The notes: generated by a model not told the origin, from the sequence alone. Shown: positions 15,538 through 24,764, counted from the stretch's first letter. The stretch is DNA of 64,000 nt from Crossiella cryophila (GCF_014204915.1 NZ_JACHMH010000001.1:6783501-6847500); one strand, 5' to 3'. Numbers and translations: made by a program.

Positions 15538-16286
15538 CCCCGCACCGCCCAGGCCGTGGCGGTCAACGGGATCGAACCGTCCGGGGCGGTCGGTAGCCGC
15601 TGCCGCAACAGCTCGCGCAACGCGCTGCGATCACCTCGCACCGCGTACTGCCCGGCCGGTCCCTGGCCGCCGAGGAACGGCGTCCAGTAGTCGTCGAAGT
15701 CGGCGAACACGGTCGGCACGGTGATCGCCCGGACGGTGACATCGGTCAGTCCGGCGTCCGACCACAAGCGCCGCAACGGTTCGGGGCGGCACAACGGGAA
15801 CCGGCGGCCCTCGTCGAGTGCGAGGGCCGCCGGATCCAGTTCCACCGCGGCCGCCCAGAACCGCCGGATGAGCTGCATCCCGTCGGCGTAGTCCCACACG
15901 TAGGCCGCCACCACCCCACCCGGCGCGACCACCCGCGCGAACTCGGCCACCGCCCGCCCCGGCGCGGCCACGAAGTTCACCGTCAACCCACTGACCACCG
16001 CGTCGAACCCACCGGCCACCGCGGGCAACGCCCCCGCCTGTCCCACCACGAACGCGGCCCCCGGGTTCCGGTCCCGCGCGACCCCAAGGAACCCGGCCGA
16101 CGGATCAACCCCCAGCACCAGCTCCGGCGAACTCGCCCGCACTGCCGAGGTCAGCGCCCCCGTGCCGCACCCGACATCCAGCCACCGCCGCCCGGCGGGC
16201 ACGCCCAGCCAGTCCACGAACGCCGCCGCCACCGGCCGGCTCCACCGCCCGATGTACCTCTCATAGGCCGCCCCACCAGCCCACAC
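15501..16286 (-). CDS. Class I SAM-dependent methyltransferase
   Basis: 261 aa, Methyltransf_11/UbiE-like. Motif I is WLDVGCGTGAL, the acidic loop LGVDPSAG, motif post-I FDAVVSGLTVNFV, motif III VVAPGGVVAAYVWDY. The substrate is unknown; the family includes small-molecule methyltransferases. GTG start directly in front of the YERYIGRWSRPVA segment that begins many relatives. It follows the lipoprotein gene by 3 bp on the same strand. Confidence 0.88.
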   Translation of the reverse strand: MWAGGAAYERYIGRWSRPVAAAFVDWLGVPAGRRWLDVGCGTGALTSAVRASSPELVLGVDPSAGFLGVARDRNPGAAFVVGQAGALPAVAGGFDAVVSGLTVNFVAAPGRAVAEFARVVAPGGVVAAYVWDYADGMQLIRRFWAAAVELDPAALALDEGRRFPLCRPEPLRRLWSDAGLTDVTVRAITVPTVFADFDDYWTPFLGGQGPAGQYAVRGDRSALRELLRQRLPTAPDGSIPLTATAWAVRGHSSMAPPTARR

Positions 16287-16289
16287 GAC

Positions 16290-16667
16290 TCAGCGCCCCT
16301 TGGCCGAACTGACCTCCAGCGGCTCGCCCTGCTGGCAGAAGGAGGCCAGATCCGGCTTGAGCACCCCGCGCACCTCGACCTCAGCACCCGGCTTGACCAC
16401 CGCCGGATCCCCGCCGACCAGCAGGTACTGCTTGCCCCCTGACTCCATGACCAGACACCCCGACTCCACCCCGGCGCTGACCTTGCCCTGCAACGTCAAC
16501 TGCCCAGGCACGGAGGTCGCGGGCGCGGAACTACCCGGCGGCGGTGCGCTGGTGACGGAGGCCCCGGAACTCGGCGCGACCGAGGTCCCTCCGGGCGCGG
16601 TCGGACTACCCCCGCACCCCGCGAGCAACAGCACCAACCCGGCAACCGGCACAATTCGGCTTCGCAT
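16290..16667 (-). CDS. Small secreted lipoprotein
   Basis: 125 aa with a textbook lipoprotein signal: MRSR, hydrophobic VPVAGLVLLL, lipobox LAGC with the lipidated Cys at residue 18. A low-complexity Ser/Thr/Pro/Ala linker (about 19-55) follows, then a compact ~70-residue domain (LTLQGKVSAGVESGCLVMESGGKQ...) with two further cysteines. The C-terminal part looks like a small OB-like beta fold, but I do not recognise a named family. It precedes the methyltransferase gene by 3 bp and may share its transcript. Confidence 0.8.
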   Translation of the reverse strand: MRSRIVPVAGLVLLLAGCGGSPTAPGGTSVAPSSGASVTSAPPPGSSAPATSVPGQLTLQGKVSAGVESGCLVMESGGKQYLLVGGDPAVVKPGAEVEVRGVLKPDLASFCQQGEPLEVSSAKGR

Positions 16668-16718
16668 GCTTCCGGTCTACCCCATCCGGTCGGCCGCTAC
16701 CCTGTGCTGTTCGATGTA

Positions 16719-16995
16719 CTGACGCGGGACGCTCAATGGTGCGCCGCCGACGGAGCCTGCGAAGTACGAACCCGACCAGAGCTTGCTGGCCCGATGGTAG
16801 TGCCGTCACAGGTCGGGTAGCTCCTGCCGCATCCGCCGTGAGGAGACGCCCTTGCGGGAGTCGATCAACTTCGCCAGGGCTACGTTGGGCCGGAAGTTCA
16901 CGAGCAGATGAACGTGGTTGTTCTCGCCGTTGCATTCGATCCGCTCGGTCTCGGAATCGAGAGTCTGCCAGTGCGGATGCCTTGGAGACCAACCA
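16719..16995 (-). pseudogene. tnpA: tnpA remnant, IS200-type Y1 transposase
   Basis: HUH/Y1 transposase fragment. Read from the minus strand it retains ETERIECNGENNHVHLLV, with the HVH of the HUH motif, then KGVSSRRMRQELPDL, an in-frame TGA, and then RHYHRASKLWSGSYFAGSVGG up to QYIEQ, which carries the catalytic tyrosine. The N-terminal ~30 residues are lost. Both a 5' truncation and a nonsense codon make it inactive. It is divergent from the adjacent tnpB, the usual IS605-like order. Confidence 0.85.
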
Positions 16996-17018
16996 TAAAC
17001 CAACGGTAGGGTGCATGA

Positions 17019-18145
17019 GTGCGGCTCCGTTACAACTACCGGCTCTACCCGGACCAAGCTCAGCGCGAGGCGCTGGCCCGGTCGTTCGGGTGCGCCCGGG
17101 TGGTGTTCAACGACGGGCTGCGGGCACGCCAGGAAGCACGATCCGCAGGACTGCCGTACCTGTCGGACGCGGAGCTGTCGAAGCGGGTCACCGCGGCGAA
17201 GGCCACCCCGGAACGGGCGTGGCTGGGCGAAGTCTCCTCGGTCGTGCTGCAGCAGGCCCTGACCGATCTGAACGTGGCCTACCGCAACTTCTTCGCCTCG
17301 CTCTCGGGCAAGCGCAAGGGTAGCAAGATCGCACCGCCCCGTTTCCGGTCACGCAAGGCCAACCGGCAGGCCATCCGCTTCACGAGGAACGCCCGGTTCC
17401 AGGTCTTGGCCAACGGCCGCCTGCGGCTGCCGAAAATCGGCGACCTGCCCGTGCGCTGGTCCCGTCAACTCCCAGCCGATCCGTCGTCCGTGACGGTGAT
17501 CCGGGACGCGGCCGGACGGTACTTCGCCTCGACTTCGAGATCGGTATCGATCTGGGCCTGACCCACTTCGCAGTCATGTCGGAGGGCACGAAGGTGACCG
17601 CGCCGAAGTTCCTGCGCCGCGCGGCCCGCAAACTCAAGCGGTTGCAGCAGGACCTGTCCCGCAAGACCAAGGGATCGAACAGGCGCAAGAAGGCCGTGGT
17701 CAAGGTTGCCCGAGCCCATGCGCGGGTGGCAGATACCCGGCGGGACTGGCAGCACAAGCTCTCGACATCGATCATCCGCGACAACCAAGCGGTCTACGTC
17801 GAGGACCTGTGTGTGGCCGGTCTGGGCCGGTCCAGGTTGGCGAAGTCCGTGCACGACGCCGGATGGGCATCCTTCACGGCGATGCTGGAGTACAAGGCCG
17901 CCCGGTACGGGCGCACGTTCGCCCGGGTGGACCGGTTCTTCCCGTCGACCCGGACGTGCTCGGACTGCGGCCGGCTGGGCGACAAGCTGCCGCTGAATAT
18001 TCGGTCGTGGGTCTGTCCGTGTGGCAGTACCCACGACCGGGACCTCAACGCTGCCAAGAACATCAAGGCCGCCGGACAGGCGGACTTCAACGACCGTGGA
18101 GCGCAGGTAAGACCAGCAGCGATGCCGGCACCGCGCGGTGAAGCG
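17019..18145 (+). pseudogene. tnpB: tnpB of IS605-type element, internal deletion and frameshift
   Basis: The first part (17019-17561) codes for an intact N-terminal TnpB region beginning MRLRYNYRLYPDQAQREAL and loses frame in YFASTSRSV. The frame resumes with EIGIDLGLTHFAVMSEG near 17545. Compared with relatives, some 25-30 residues just before RuvC-I are missing, so a deletion of a length not divisible by three caused the shift. The second part keeps all catalytic elements: GIDLG, YVEDLCV, zinc-finger CSDC and CPCG, and DRDLNAA. As with the other tnpB here, the nuclease core survives while the N-terminal half is damaged. Coding similarity fades after GAQVRP near 18115. Confidence 0.87.
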
Positions 18146-18222
18146 GTAACCCGCCCGGACGCCGCGTGTTCCACGCGCAGCGTAGAGGGAATCTCCGTCC
18201 TTCAGAGCGGAGCGGATGTCAA
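18120..18222 (+). ncRNA. Omega-RNA 3' scaffold and right end of the IS605-type element
   Basis: Downstream of tnpB the DNA shows the usual end structure: GAATCTCCGTCC-TTCAGAGCGGAG, a short CTCCG/CGGAG hairpin, followed by GGATGTCAA. TCAA is also the right-end cleavage tetranucleotide of IS608, so the element probably ends at 18222. The 16-20 nt after it (from 18223) are inside the NB-ARC gene and would act as guide. The 5' limit of the RNA is a guess. Confidence 0.6.
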
Positions 18223-20000
18223 CCGGTTTGTCCCTCCACCGCGAGCGGCACCGGCTCCCCGCGGACCAGCTCAGCGAGGGCGTCGAGGACTTTGGCCGGG
18301 GCTTGCATGAGCTGGGGATTGCGGTCCAGGCAACGGATCTGCTCCTCGCTGAGCACGATCGACATGACGCAGCCCGCGGTTTTGACGAACAGGACGGAGG
18401 AGGTGCGGATGATCACCTCGTCGACGTCCTTCATCGCCTCGGCGAGTTTGGCGATGGCGTTGGCCTCGCGTTCGTCGTTCTCGGAGCGCGGGGTGGCGAT
18501 GTACTTGAGTTCGGCGGCACGTTCCAGCTTGCCCGCGAGTTCGCCGAGCTTGTCGACGGCCTTGGCGTCACCGCGGACGCGCAGTCGCTGGAACCAGGAA
18601 CCGCGGATCGGGGTGTCCTTGCCGGTCACCGCGAATCCGGCTACCTGGAGCAGTTCCACCACGGCGTCGCGCAGGGGTTCGCCGACGTTGTCGGTGGTGT
18701 AGACGGTGACCTCGGTGACGGGGCCGCGGCGGAGATCGCGCACCCGGTCCCAGTTGCGGCGGGCGCCCTCGAAGTCGCCGAGTTCGGCGTTCACCGCGGC
18801 GATCCCCTCCAGCGCGAGGACTTCCCAGGTGGCTTCGCCGACCGGGTCGTCCAGGTCGGCGAGCACCTGGCGGACGACGGAGATCCCTGGCGAGTCTTCC
18901 AGCAGCCGCGCGGTGTCCACGGCCGCGTGCCAGGTCGTCGCCGGGTCGCCGAGCAGGCCCCGGCGGCGATGGTAGGTCTCCAGCGCCCAGGCCAGCTGCC
19001 AGGCGTGCTCGGACCAGCCTTCCCGCAGGCAGAGCTGTTGCACGGCAAGGAGGTTGGCGTGTTCGGCATCGAACCAGGTCAAGGCTTCCCTGGCATCGTC
19101 GAGGTGCTCGCGGATGACCTCCTCGGCCATCGGTGGTGTCAACTGCGACCGCGCCGGGGAGAGCAGCCGGTCGGCATCGACCGCGGTCTGCAGGTAGCAG
19201 TCGGCGATCCGCCGCCGGTGGACCGTTCGGGGCGCACCCAGCGCCTTCAGCAGCAGAGGCCGGATCCAGTCCGGGATCCAGTGCCGCGACCGCCGGTTCT
19301 CCAGCAGGCCGAGGTGGGCCAGCTCCAGCGCCGATCGGTGGGGCAGGAGAGGGTCGCCGGTGCTCAGCGCGGCGATCGTGTGCAGGCTGAAGTCCGGTCC
19401 GGGTGCTGCGCAGAGCAACTCGAGCAGGGCGCTCGCCGCCGGGCTCGCCGCCGAAAGCCTCGGGTACCCCTCCTCGATCGGCAACGGTGGCAGCGTCACC
19501 GCGTTGTCCGGTGTGATCCGGCTGGTGATCAGCACCGTGATGGCGGGCGCGCCGCTCAGCAGGCGGCGGACCAGGGCCGGATTCTCGATTCCGTCCAGCA
19601 CGACCAGGACCCGCCGGGTCCTGGTCGTCTCCCGGTACAGCCGCAGTTGCGCGGCGAGCCCCTCCGGGATGGCCGCATGATCGACGCCCAGCCTGGCCAG
19701 CAACCGGCGCATCGGCAGCACCGCCGTGCGAAAGATGATCTGTCCACCGCGGAAGAGCTTCTCGTTCTGGCTGGCCCAGTGCAGGACCAGGCTCGTCTTG
19801 CCGACCCCGCCCAATCCGGAGATCACGATCGGCACGGCCGTGCCGCGCTCGACCAGTTCGGTCAGCCTGGCCAGTTCCTCGGTCCGGCCCACGAACGGCG
19901 GCGGCGTGCCCGGCAGGTTCCCATCGCCCGGCGGGTCGAGGATGGGGGCGACGAACTCGTGCTCCGACATGGTGACCGACTGTATCCGGTCAGCCACCAC
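18219..20000 (-). CDS. NB-ARC (STAND) ATPase with distinctive C-terminal domain; 3' end set by an IS
   Basis: 593 aa from the GTG at 20000, or 583 from the ATG at 19970. The N-terminal linker is followed by FVGRTEELARL and the P-loop SGLGGVGKTSL near residue 65, Walker B VLVVLDGIEN and LITSRI. A helical middle follows, with TPR-like segments only partly evident. The last ~150 residues (from VTEVTVYTTDNVGEPL, including IRGSWFQRLRVRGDA) form an alpha/beta domain of the kind appended to actinomycete signalling or conflict proteins; I cannot name it. The TGA stop lies in the TCAA end of the neighbouring IS, so the native C-terminus may be altered. Role unknown. Confidence 0.75.
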   Translation of the reverse strand: MVADRIQSVTMSEHEFVAPILDPPGDGNLPGTPPPFVGRTEELARLTELVERGTAVPIVISGLGGVGKTSLVLHWASQNEKLFRGGQIIFRTAVLPMRRLLARLGVDHAAIPEGLAAQLRLYRETTRTRRVLVVLDGIENPALVRRLLSGAPAITVLITSRITPDNAVTLPPLPIEEGYPRLSAASPAASALLELLCAAPGPDFSLHTIAALSTGDPLLPHRSALELAHLGLLENRRSRHWIPDWIRPLLLKALGAPRTVHRRRIADCYLQTAVDADRLLSPARSQLTPPMAEEVIREHLDDAREALTWFDAEHANLLAVQQLCLREGWSEHAWQLAWALETYHRRRGLLGDPATTWHAAVDTARLLEDSPGISVVRQVLADLDDPVGEATWEVLALEGIAAVNAELGDFEGARRNWDRVRDLRRGPVTEVTVYTTDNVGEPLRDAVVELLQVAGFAVTGKDTPIRGSWFQRLRVRGDAKAVDKLGELAGKLERAAELKYIATPRSENDEREANAIAKLAEAMKDVDEVIIRTSSVLFVKTAGCVMSIVLSEEQIRCLDRNPQLMQAPAKVLDALAELVRGEPVPLAVEGQTG

Positions 20001-20016
20001 GCGGAGTGAGTTCCCG

Positions 20017-20823
20017 TCAAACAGCCGCCCAGTCGCGCAACGTGGTGCTGCCCGGCCGGTTCAACGCCGGATCCACCTCATCCGCGTCCACCACCGCGAA
20101 CGACCCAGCCATCCCCGCCGCCAGCTCAGCCCCAAGGTACGGGGTCATCAGCTGCTCGTACTCAGCCAGATCCACGGTGCGCCAACGAATCTCCCGCCCA
20201 CGCACGCTCGACAACACCGCCGCGACCTCCGGCCCGGTCAGCTCCTCCGGCCCGGCGATCAGCTGCGCGGGCACCGGAGCGGCCAGCAGCTCCACGATCG
20301 CCGAGGCTACGTCGGCCGCGGCTACCCAGGGCACCGGCATGTCCGCGGGCAGGGGCAGGCGGACTTCGGTGTCGGTCGTGGTCGCCGGGTCGGCCAGGAC
20401 CTCGTTGTACAGGGCGGCGGGGCCGATGATCGAGAAGGTCGGGGTGACCTCGGGCAGGTCGCGGATGAGCTGGTAGCGGGCGTCCAGGAACGGGATTCCC
20501 CTGGCACGAGTCGGGTAGGGGCCGCTGGTGTTGAAGATGACGTGGTCGATCGTGTTGGTGGACAAGGCTTTCAGCACTGACTCGGCCTGGGTGAGCATTG
20601 CGTTGTCGAAGCCGAGTGGGAGTTGCAGGACCACCGCGTCAACACCCTGGTAGGCGGCGATGAGCGAGTCGGGGTCGGTCAGGTCGGCGATGGTGGCGTG
20701 GGCGCCGGGTGGCAGGTCGCGGGGGTTTCGGGCCACCGCGCGGACTTCGTGGCCGGCGGCAAGGAGCTGGCTGACGACGGGGGCGCCCTGGACGCCGGTG
20801 GGGCCGTGCACTGCGATGATCAT
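20017..20823 (-). CDS. NmrA-like NAD(P)-binding oxidoreductase
   Basis: 268 aa atypical SDR. The N-terminal GPTGVQGAPVVSQLLAAGHEVRAVAR is the GxxGxxG Rossmann loop of NmrA/HSCARG and YtfG-like proteins. DLTDPDSLIAAYQGVDAVVLQLP follows. The YxxxK pair is not obvious, as in redox-sensor-type NmrA proteins. It is divergent from an HxlR regulator, the arrangement common for quinone or electrophile-responsive NmrA/HxlR pairs, so it may be a quinone reductase-like enzyme or NADPH sensor. Confidence 0.85.
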   Translation of the reverse strand: MIIAVHGPTGVQGAPVVSQLLAAGHEVRAVARNPRDLPPGAHATIADLTDPDSLIAAYQGVDAVVLQLPLGFDNAMLTQAESVLKALSTNTIDHVIFNTSGPYPTRARGIPFLDARYQLIRDLPEVTPTFSIIGPAALYNEVLADPATTTDTEVRLPLPADMPVPWVAAADVASAIVELLAAPVPAQLIAGPEELTGPEVAAVLSSVRGREIRWRTVDLAEYEQLMTPYLGAELAAGMAGSFAVVDADEVDPALNRPGSTTLRDWAAV

Positions 20824-20847
20824 GGCTTTGACGCTAGGCGGGGGCCT

Positions 20848-20868
20848 CCACTAGTACCCAGGAAGTGG
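20848..20868. promoter_or_regulatory. Possible HxlR operator
   Basis: CCACT and AGTGG arms with an 11-bp spacer lie between the divergent NmrA-like (start 20823) and HxlR (start 20881) genes. The dyad is weak; placement is the main support. Confidence 0.35.
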
Positions 20869-20880
20869 CATAGTTGGGTT

Positions 20881-21219
20881 GTGGTTACTGGGGTTGAGCA
20901 GGGGGTTTGTCGACAGGCCCGGCCGGGTGCGGTCGAGGTTGCACTGCGGGTGCTCAGTGGGAAGTGGACGGCGATGCTGGTCCGCGAGCTGCTGTGCGGG
21001 CCGTTGCGGTTCGGGGAACTGCGGGCGGCGCTGGGGAATCCGAGTGCCAAGACGCTGACCGACCGGTTGCGCGCGCTGGAGCACGACGGGGTGCTGACCC
21101 GGACCTTGTACCCGGAGATCCCGCCGAGGGTGGAGTACGAACTCACCGAGCGCGGCCGCGAGCTGTGGCCGGTGCTGACCGCGTTGCACGACTGGGGTGT
21201 GGGTCACCCCAGGGCTTAA
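20881..21219 (+). CDS. HxlR family regulator
   Basis: 112-aa winged-helix repressor of the HxlR type: VEVALRVLSGKWTAMLVRELLCGPLRFGELRAAL, then SAKTLTDRLRALEHDGVLTR and the wing YELTERGREL. A cysteine sits in VRELLCGPLRF and another near residue 9, which could sense thiol-reactive compounds as in HypR or QorR-type members. The GTG at 20881 is chosen because the HTH then starts at the usual distance; the ORF is open well upstream. It is divergent from the NmrA-like oxidoreductase and probably controls it. Confidence 0.88.
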   Translation: MVTGVEQGVCRQARPGAVEVALRVLSGKWTAMLVRELLCGPLRFGELRAALGNPSAKTLTDRLRALEHDGVLTRTLYPEIPPRVEYELTERGRELWPVLTALHDWGVGHPRA

Positions 21220-21258
21220 TAAGTTGCCGCCGCTTGCACGCCGTTCGATGATCGGGCC

Positions 21259-21744
21259 GTGGAACCGCTAGCTGAGAGCACCATTCGCGCCTCCTTCGCC
21301 AACTGCTCCAAGGGAGAGGCCAAGCGGCTCGCGTTGCCGGGGAAGTTGACCGAGGTGGCCTGGGGTGACCTGGACTTCCTGGGTTGGCGCGATCCCAAGG
21401 CGGTCAACAACGGGTATGTCGTGGTGCCGCGCGCGGATGGGCCGGTCGGGCTGGCGCTGGTGGCCACCTCCGGCCGGATCAAGCAGTCCATGTGCGCCTT
21501 CTGCCTGACCACGCACGGCACCGGGGACGTGGCGTTGTTCGGCGCGCGCCGGGTGGGGGCGGCCGGGAAGCTGGGCAACACGGTGGGCACCTACCTGTGC
21601 GCCGACCTGGCCTGCTCGCTCTACGTGCGCGGGCTGCGCAAGCCCGCGGTGCCCAACCCCAAGGAGTCGCTGAGCACCGAGGAGCGCGCGCAGCGGATGC
21701 TGGCCAACCTCAACCGGTTCGCCGATGAGGTCCTGACCGACTGA
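21259..21744 (+). CDS. FBP-type treble-clef zinc-finger protein (FusB-like)
   Basis: 161 aa. The C-terminal half has two cysteine pairs, SMCAFC and CADLAC, with the surrounding TTHGTGDVALF and NTVGTYLCADLACSLYVRG typical of the FBP C-terminal treble-clef zinc finger. The FusB/FusC elongation factor G-binding proteins that rescue fusidic-acid-stalled ribosomes use a related fold. A true EF-G-binding role is only a possibility here. GTG start. It follows the HxlR gene by 39 bp but is not evidently coupled. Confidence 0.82.
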   Translation: MEPLAESTIRASFANCSKGEAKRLALPGKLTEVAWGDLDFLGWRDPKAVNNGYVVVPRADGPVGLALVATSGRIKQSMCAFCLTTHGTGDVALFGARRVGAAGKLGNTVGTYLCADLACSLYVRGLRKPAVPNPKESLSTEERAQRMLANLNRFADEVLTD

Positions 21745-21754
21745 GCACGCTGGG

Positions 21755-24730
21755 TCAGTACTCCAGGATGTAGGCGCCGAAACCCATTTCCACGGCCGCG
21801 GTCACCGAGGTGTCGAGCACCTCGGTGGCGTGGTCGTACCAGTCCGCGCCGGTGTCCGGTTCGGCGAGCAGGGTCTCCAGCGCGGTGACGGTGTCGCGCA
21901 GTCTGGTCCGGCTCTCGTGGTAGCGGCCGATGGTGCGGTAGACCTCGGCCAGTTCGGCGGTGAGGCTGGCCAGTCCGGCGCGCAGGTCTTCCCGTGCCCG
22001 CTCGTGCTGACCGGCGGCGTGCCGGGCCTGGCCGAGGTGGATCAGGCAGCTGGTGATCATGCGGTGCACCAGTGAGGTGCCGATGTTCCCGTGTTCGCCC
22101 AGGGTGCGGCTGATGGCCAGATCGCGTTCCCGGTAGGTCACGCATTCCTGGTAGCGGCCCAGGTGGAAGTAGCTGCGGCTGACCGTTTCCAGGGCCAGGG
22201 TGAGGTCGTAGGGCTCGCCGGAGTCGGCCAGCAGGGCCAGCGCGCGTTCGCCGGATTCCAGGGCCTGCTCGTGCTGGCCGAGGCGGGTCAGGCCGGCCGC
22301 CTCGGCGACCAGCGCGCCCGCCTCGCCGAGCGGATTCCCGGCCCGGCGGAACAACTCCAGGGCCGCCGCGGACTCGGTGAGCGAGCCCTCGATATCGCGG
22401 TCGAGCTGGCGTACGCCGATGAGCTGGCGGTGGGTGAAGGCCCGGCCCAGCAGATCGCCCTCGGCCTCGAAGCAGGCCAGTGCCTGGGCCAGGTGCTGGC
22501 GCGCGGACTCGTAGCGGCCGTGGTGCGCGGCGACCCTGGCCAGGCCGCGGGAGGCGTAGCCGATGGCGATCTTGTCGTCGATCCGCTGGGCGGCGCGCAA
22601 CGCGGTCTCGTTGACCACCTCCAGGTCCCGCCAGTGCCCGCCCAGGTCCAGGAAGTGCCGGATCCACCAGGCCAGGCGGCAGGCCTCGGACTCGAAACCG
22701 TCCCTGGCCGCCCGGTCGATCATGCTCAGCAGCACGCCGTGCCGTTCGCCGAACCAGTCCAGTGCGTCCTGGTGGCTGGTGAAGGCGCGCGGGCAGACCA
22801 TCGGTTCCAGCTCGCCGAGTTCCGGGCCGTCCTGCTGCCGGGACAGGGTCTGGGTGGCCGCGTGCGCGGAGCGGATGTGGCAGTGCAGGCCGCGCCGCCG
22901 GGCCGCCTGCCGCTGTTCGTGGCTGTCCTCGGCTTGCAGTAGTTCGGCGGCGTAGGCACGCAGCAGGTCGTGCCAGGCGTACCAGCCGGGGCGGGGTTCG
23001 GTGACCAGGTGCGCGGCGGCCAGCTCACGCATCAGCACACTCGCCCTGGCCCTGGGCACGCCGGCCAGGCTGGCGCCCACCGGCACACCCATCTCCGGGC
23101 CTGGGTAGAGCGAGAGCAGCCGGAACAGCCGGGCGGCCGGGGCGGACAGGGCGCGGTAGGACCAGGACAGCACGGTGCGGACGTCGGTGAGGTTGTCCGG
23201 GCTGGCGAAGGCGTCCAGGCCGCCCTTGGCCGCGGCGAGTTCGGCGGCCACCTCGGCCAGGCTGAACCCGGGGTTGGCGGCTGCCCTGGTGGCGACCACG
23301 GCCAGGGCCAGCGGCAACCGGCCGCAGGTGGTGATGATGTCGGTGACCGCCCCGGGTTCGGCGGCCAGCCGGTCCTCGCCGAGGCGGCGGGTGAGGAATT
23401 GCCTGGCCTCGGCGTGGCCGAGCAGGTCCAGTGACACGGTGAGCGCGCCGGTGCCCGCGACCAGGCCGGACAGCTCCACCCGGCTGGTCACCAGCACCAG
23501 TGAGCGGGAGCCGCCGGGCAGCAGCGGCAGCACCTGGGCGGTGTCGCGGGCGTTGTCCAGCAGGATCAGGCAGCGGCGTTCGGCCAGCACGGTGCGGTAG
23601 AGCGCGGTGAGCGCGTCCAGGCGGTCGGGCAGGTGCTGGGTGGGCACGGCCAGCGCGTCCAGGAAGCAGCGGACCGCGTCGGCCGGGTCCAGCGCGGAGT
23701 CCCCGGCCTCGAACCCGCGCAGGTCCACATACAGCGTGCCGTCCGGGAAGTCCCCGGCCAGCTCGTGCGCGCAGCGGACCGCGAAGGTGGTCTTGCCGAC
23801 CCCCGGCATGCCGTGCACCACCACGACCGCGGGCCGGTTCGGGCCGGGTTGCAGGCGGCAGCGCATCTGGGCGAGTTCGGCGTCCCGGCCGGTGAACACG
23901 GGCAGGTCGGCAGGCAGCTGGCAGGGGGTGGCCGGCTGGGCCGTCGGGCGGTGCCGTTCGACCCTGTCGCCGAGCAGGGCCGGGTCGGCGCGCAGGATGC
24001 GTTCGTGCAGGCCGCGCAGGGCAGGGCCGGGGTCGACGCCGAGTTCGGCGGCCAGGTCGCGGCGCACCCGGTCGAAGGTCTCCAGGGCCTCGGCCTGCCT
24101 GCCCGCCCGGTACAGGCCGAGCATGAGCAGTTCCTGCAGGCGTTCGCGCAGGGGTTCGGCGGCGGCCTCGGCGGCGAGCTGGTCCAGCAGACCGGCGCAG
24201 CGGCCGCGGTCGATCTCCAGTGCGGCCAGCCGCTCGATCACGGCCAGTCGGCGCTGCCGCAGCCTGCCCCGTTCCCTGGCCGCGTACTCGAAAGGCAACT
24301 CGGCCAGTGCCTCGCCCTGCCATTCCAGCCGGGCCGCGTGCAAGTCCCGGAGACCGCTTTCCAGGTCACCCTGAGAAATGGATTTCTCAGCATTCCGGGC
24401 CAATTCCTGAAAGCGGCTCAGGTCCAGCCCATCGGCATTCACCCGCAACGCGTAACCGCCGGGGGCCGAGGTCAGCACGGGTTCGCCGCCGCCGATCTCC
24501 AGGGTCTGCCGGAGCCGGTGCACGTAGGTGCGGATGGTGCCGCGGGCGGCCCTTGGCACCTCGTTCTCCCAGAGTGCGGCGGCGATGTCCTCGGTGCTGA
24601 CCGGTCGGCCCTGGGCGAGCAGCAGCACCGCCAGGGTCAGCCGCTGCTGCGGCGAGCCCAGCGGCAGGGCGACCCCGTCGTGCCAGGCCCGTACCGGCCC
24701 GAGCACCGCGAATGTCAGTCCTGGCCTCAC
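21755..24730 (-). CDS. AfsR/SARP family regulator: wHTH-BTAD-NB-ARC-TPR
   Basis: 991 aa. Residues ~1-95 form an OmpR-type winged helix (FAVLGPVRAW, LTLAVLLLAQGRPVSTEDIAAALW). Residues ~100-245 form the bacterial transcriptional activator domain ending RRDLAAELGVDPGPAL. Then NB-ARC begins with VFTGRDAELAQM, Walker A VHGMPGVGKTTF, Walker B CLILLDNA, and LVLVTSR. The C-terminal ~350 residues are TPR helices. This is the AfsR layout, usually a multidomain activator of secondary metabolism. GTG start with AGGA upstream. The nearest candidate target is the MFS gene upstream, though a hairpin separates them; the cluster it controls may be elsewhere. Confidence 0.9.
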   Translation of the reverse strand: MRPGLTFAVLGPVRAWHDGVALPLGSPQQRLTLAVLLLAQGRPVSTEDIAAALWENEVPRAARGTIRTYVHRLRQTLEIGGGEPVLTSAPGGYALRVNADGLDLSRFQELARNAEKSISQGDLESGLRDLHAARLEWQGEALAELPFEYAARERGRLRQRRLAVIERLAALEIDRGRCAGLLDQLAAEAAAEPLRERLQELLMLGLYRAGRQAEALETFDRVRRDLAAELGVDPGPALRGLHERILRADPALLGDRVERHRPTAQPATPCQLPADLPVFTGRDAELAQMRCRLQPGPNRPAVVVVHGMPGVGKTTFAVRCAHELAGDFPDGTLYVDLRGFEAGDSALDPADAVRCFLDALAVPTQHLPDRLDALTALYRTVLAERRCLILLDNARDTAQVLPLLPGGSRSLVLVTSRVELSGLVAGTGALTVSLDLLGHAEARQFLTRRLGEDRLAAEPGAVTDIITTCGRLPLALAVVATRAAANPGFSLAEVAAELAAAKGGLDAFASPDNLTDVRTVLSWSYRALSAPAARLFRLLSLYPGPEMGVPVGASLAGVPRARASVLMRELAAAHLVTEPRPGWYAWHDLLRAYAAELLQAEDSHEQRQAARRRGLHCHIRSAHAATQTLSRQQDGPELGELEPMVCPRAFTSHQDALDWFGERHGVLLSMIDRAARDGFESEACRLAWWIRHFLDLGGHWRDLEVVNETALRAAQRIDDKIAIGYASRGLARVAAHHGRYESARQHLAQALACFEAEGDLLGRAFTHRQLIGVRQLDRDIEGSLTESAAALELFRRAGNPLGEAGALVAEAAGLTRLGQHEQALESGERALALLADSGEPYDLTLALETVSRSYFHLGRYQECVTYRERDLAISRTLGEHGNIGTSLVHRMITSCLIHLGQARHAAGQHERAREDLRAGLASLTAELAEVYRTIGRYHESRTRLRDTVTALETLLAEPDTGADWYDHATEVLDTSVTAAVEMGFGAYILEY

Positions 24731-24764
24731 TCAGCGTCCTACTTCACTTCCGGGTATGGGCAGA

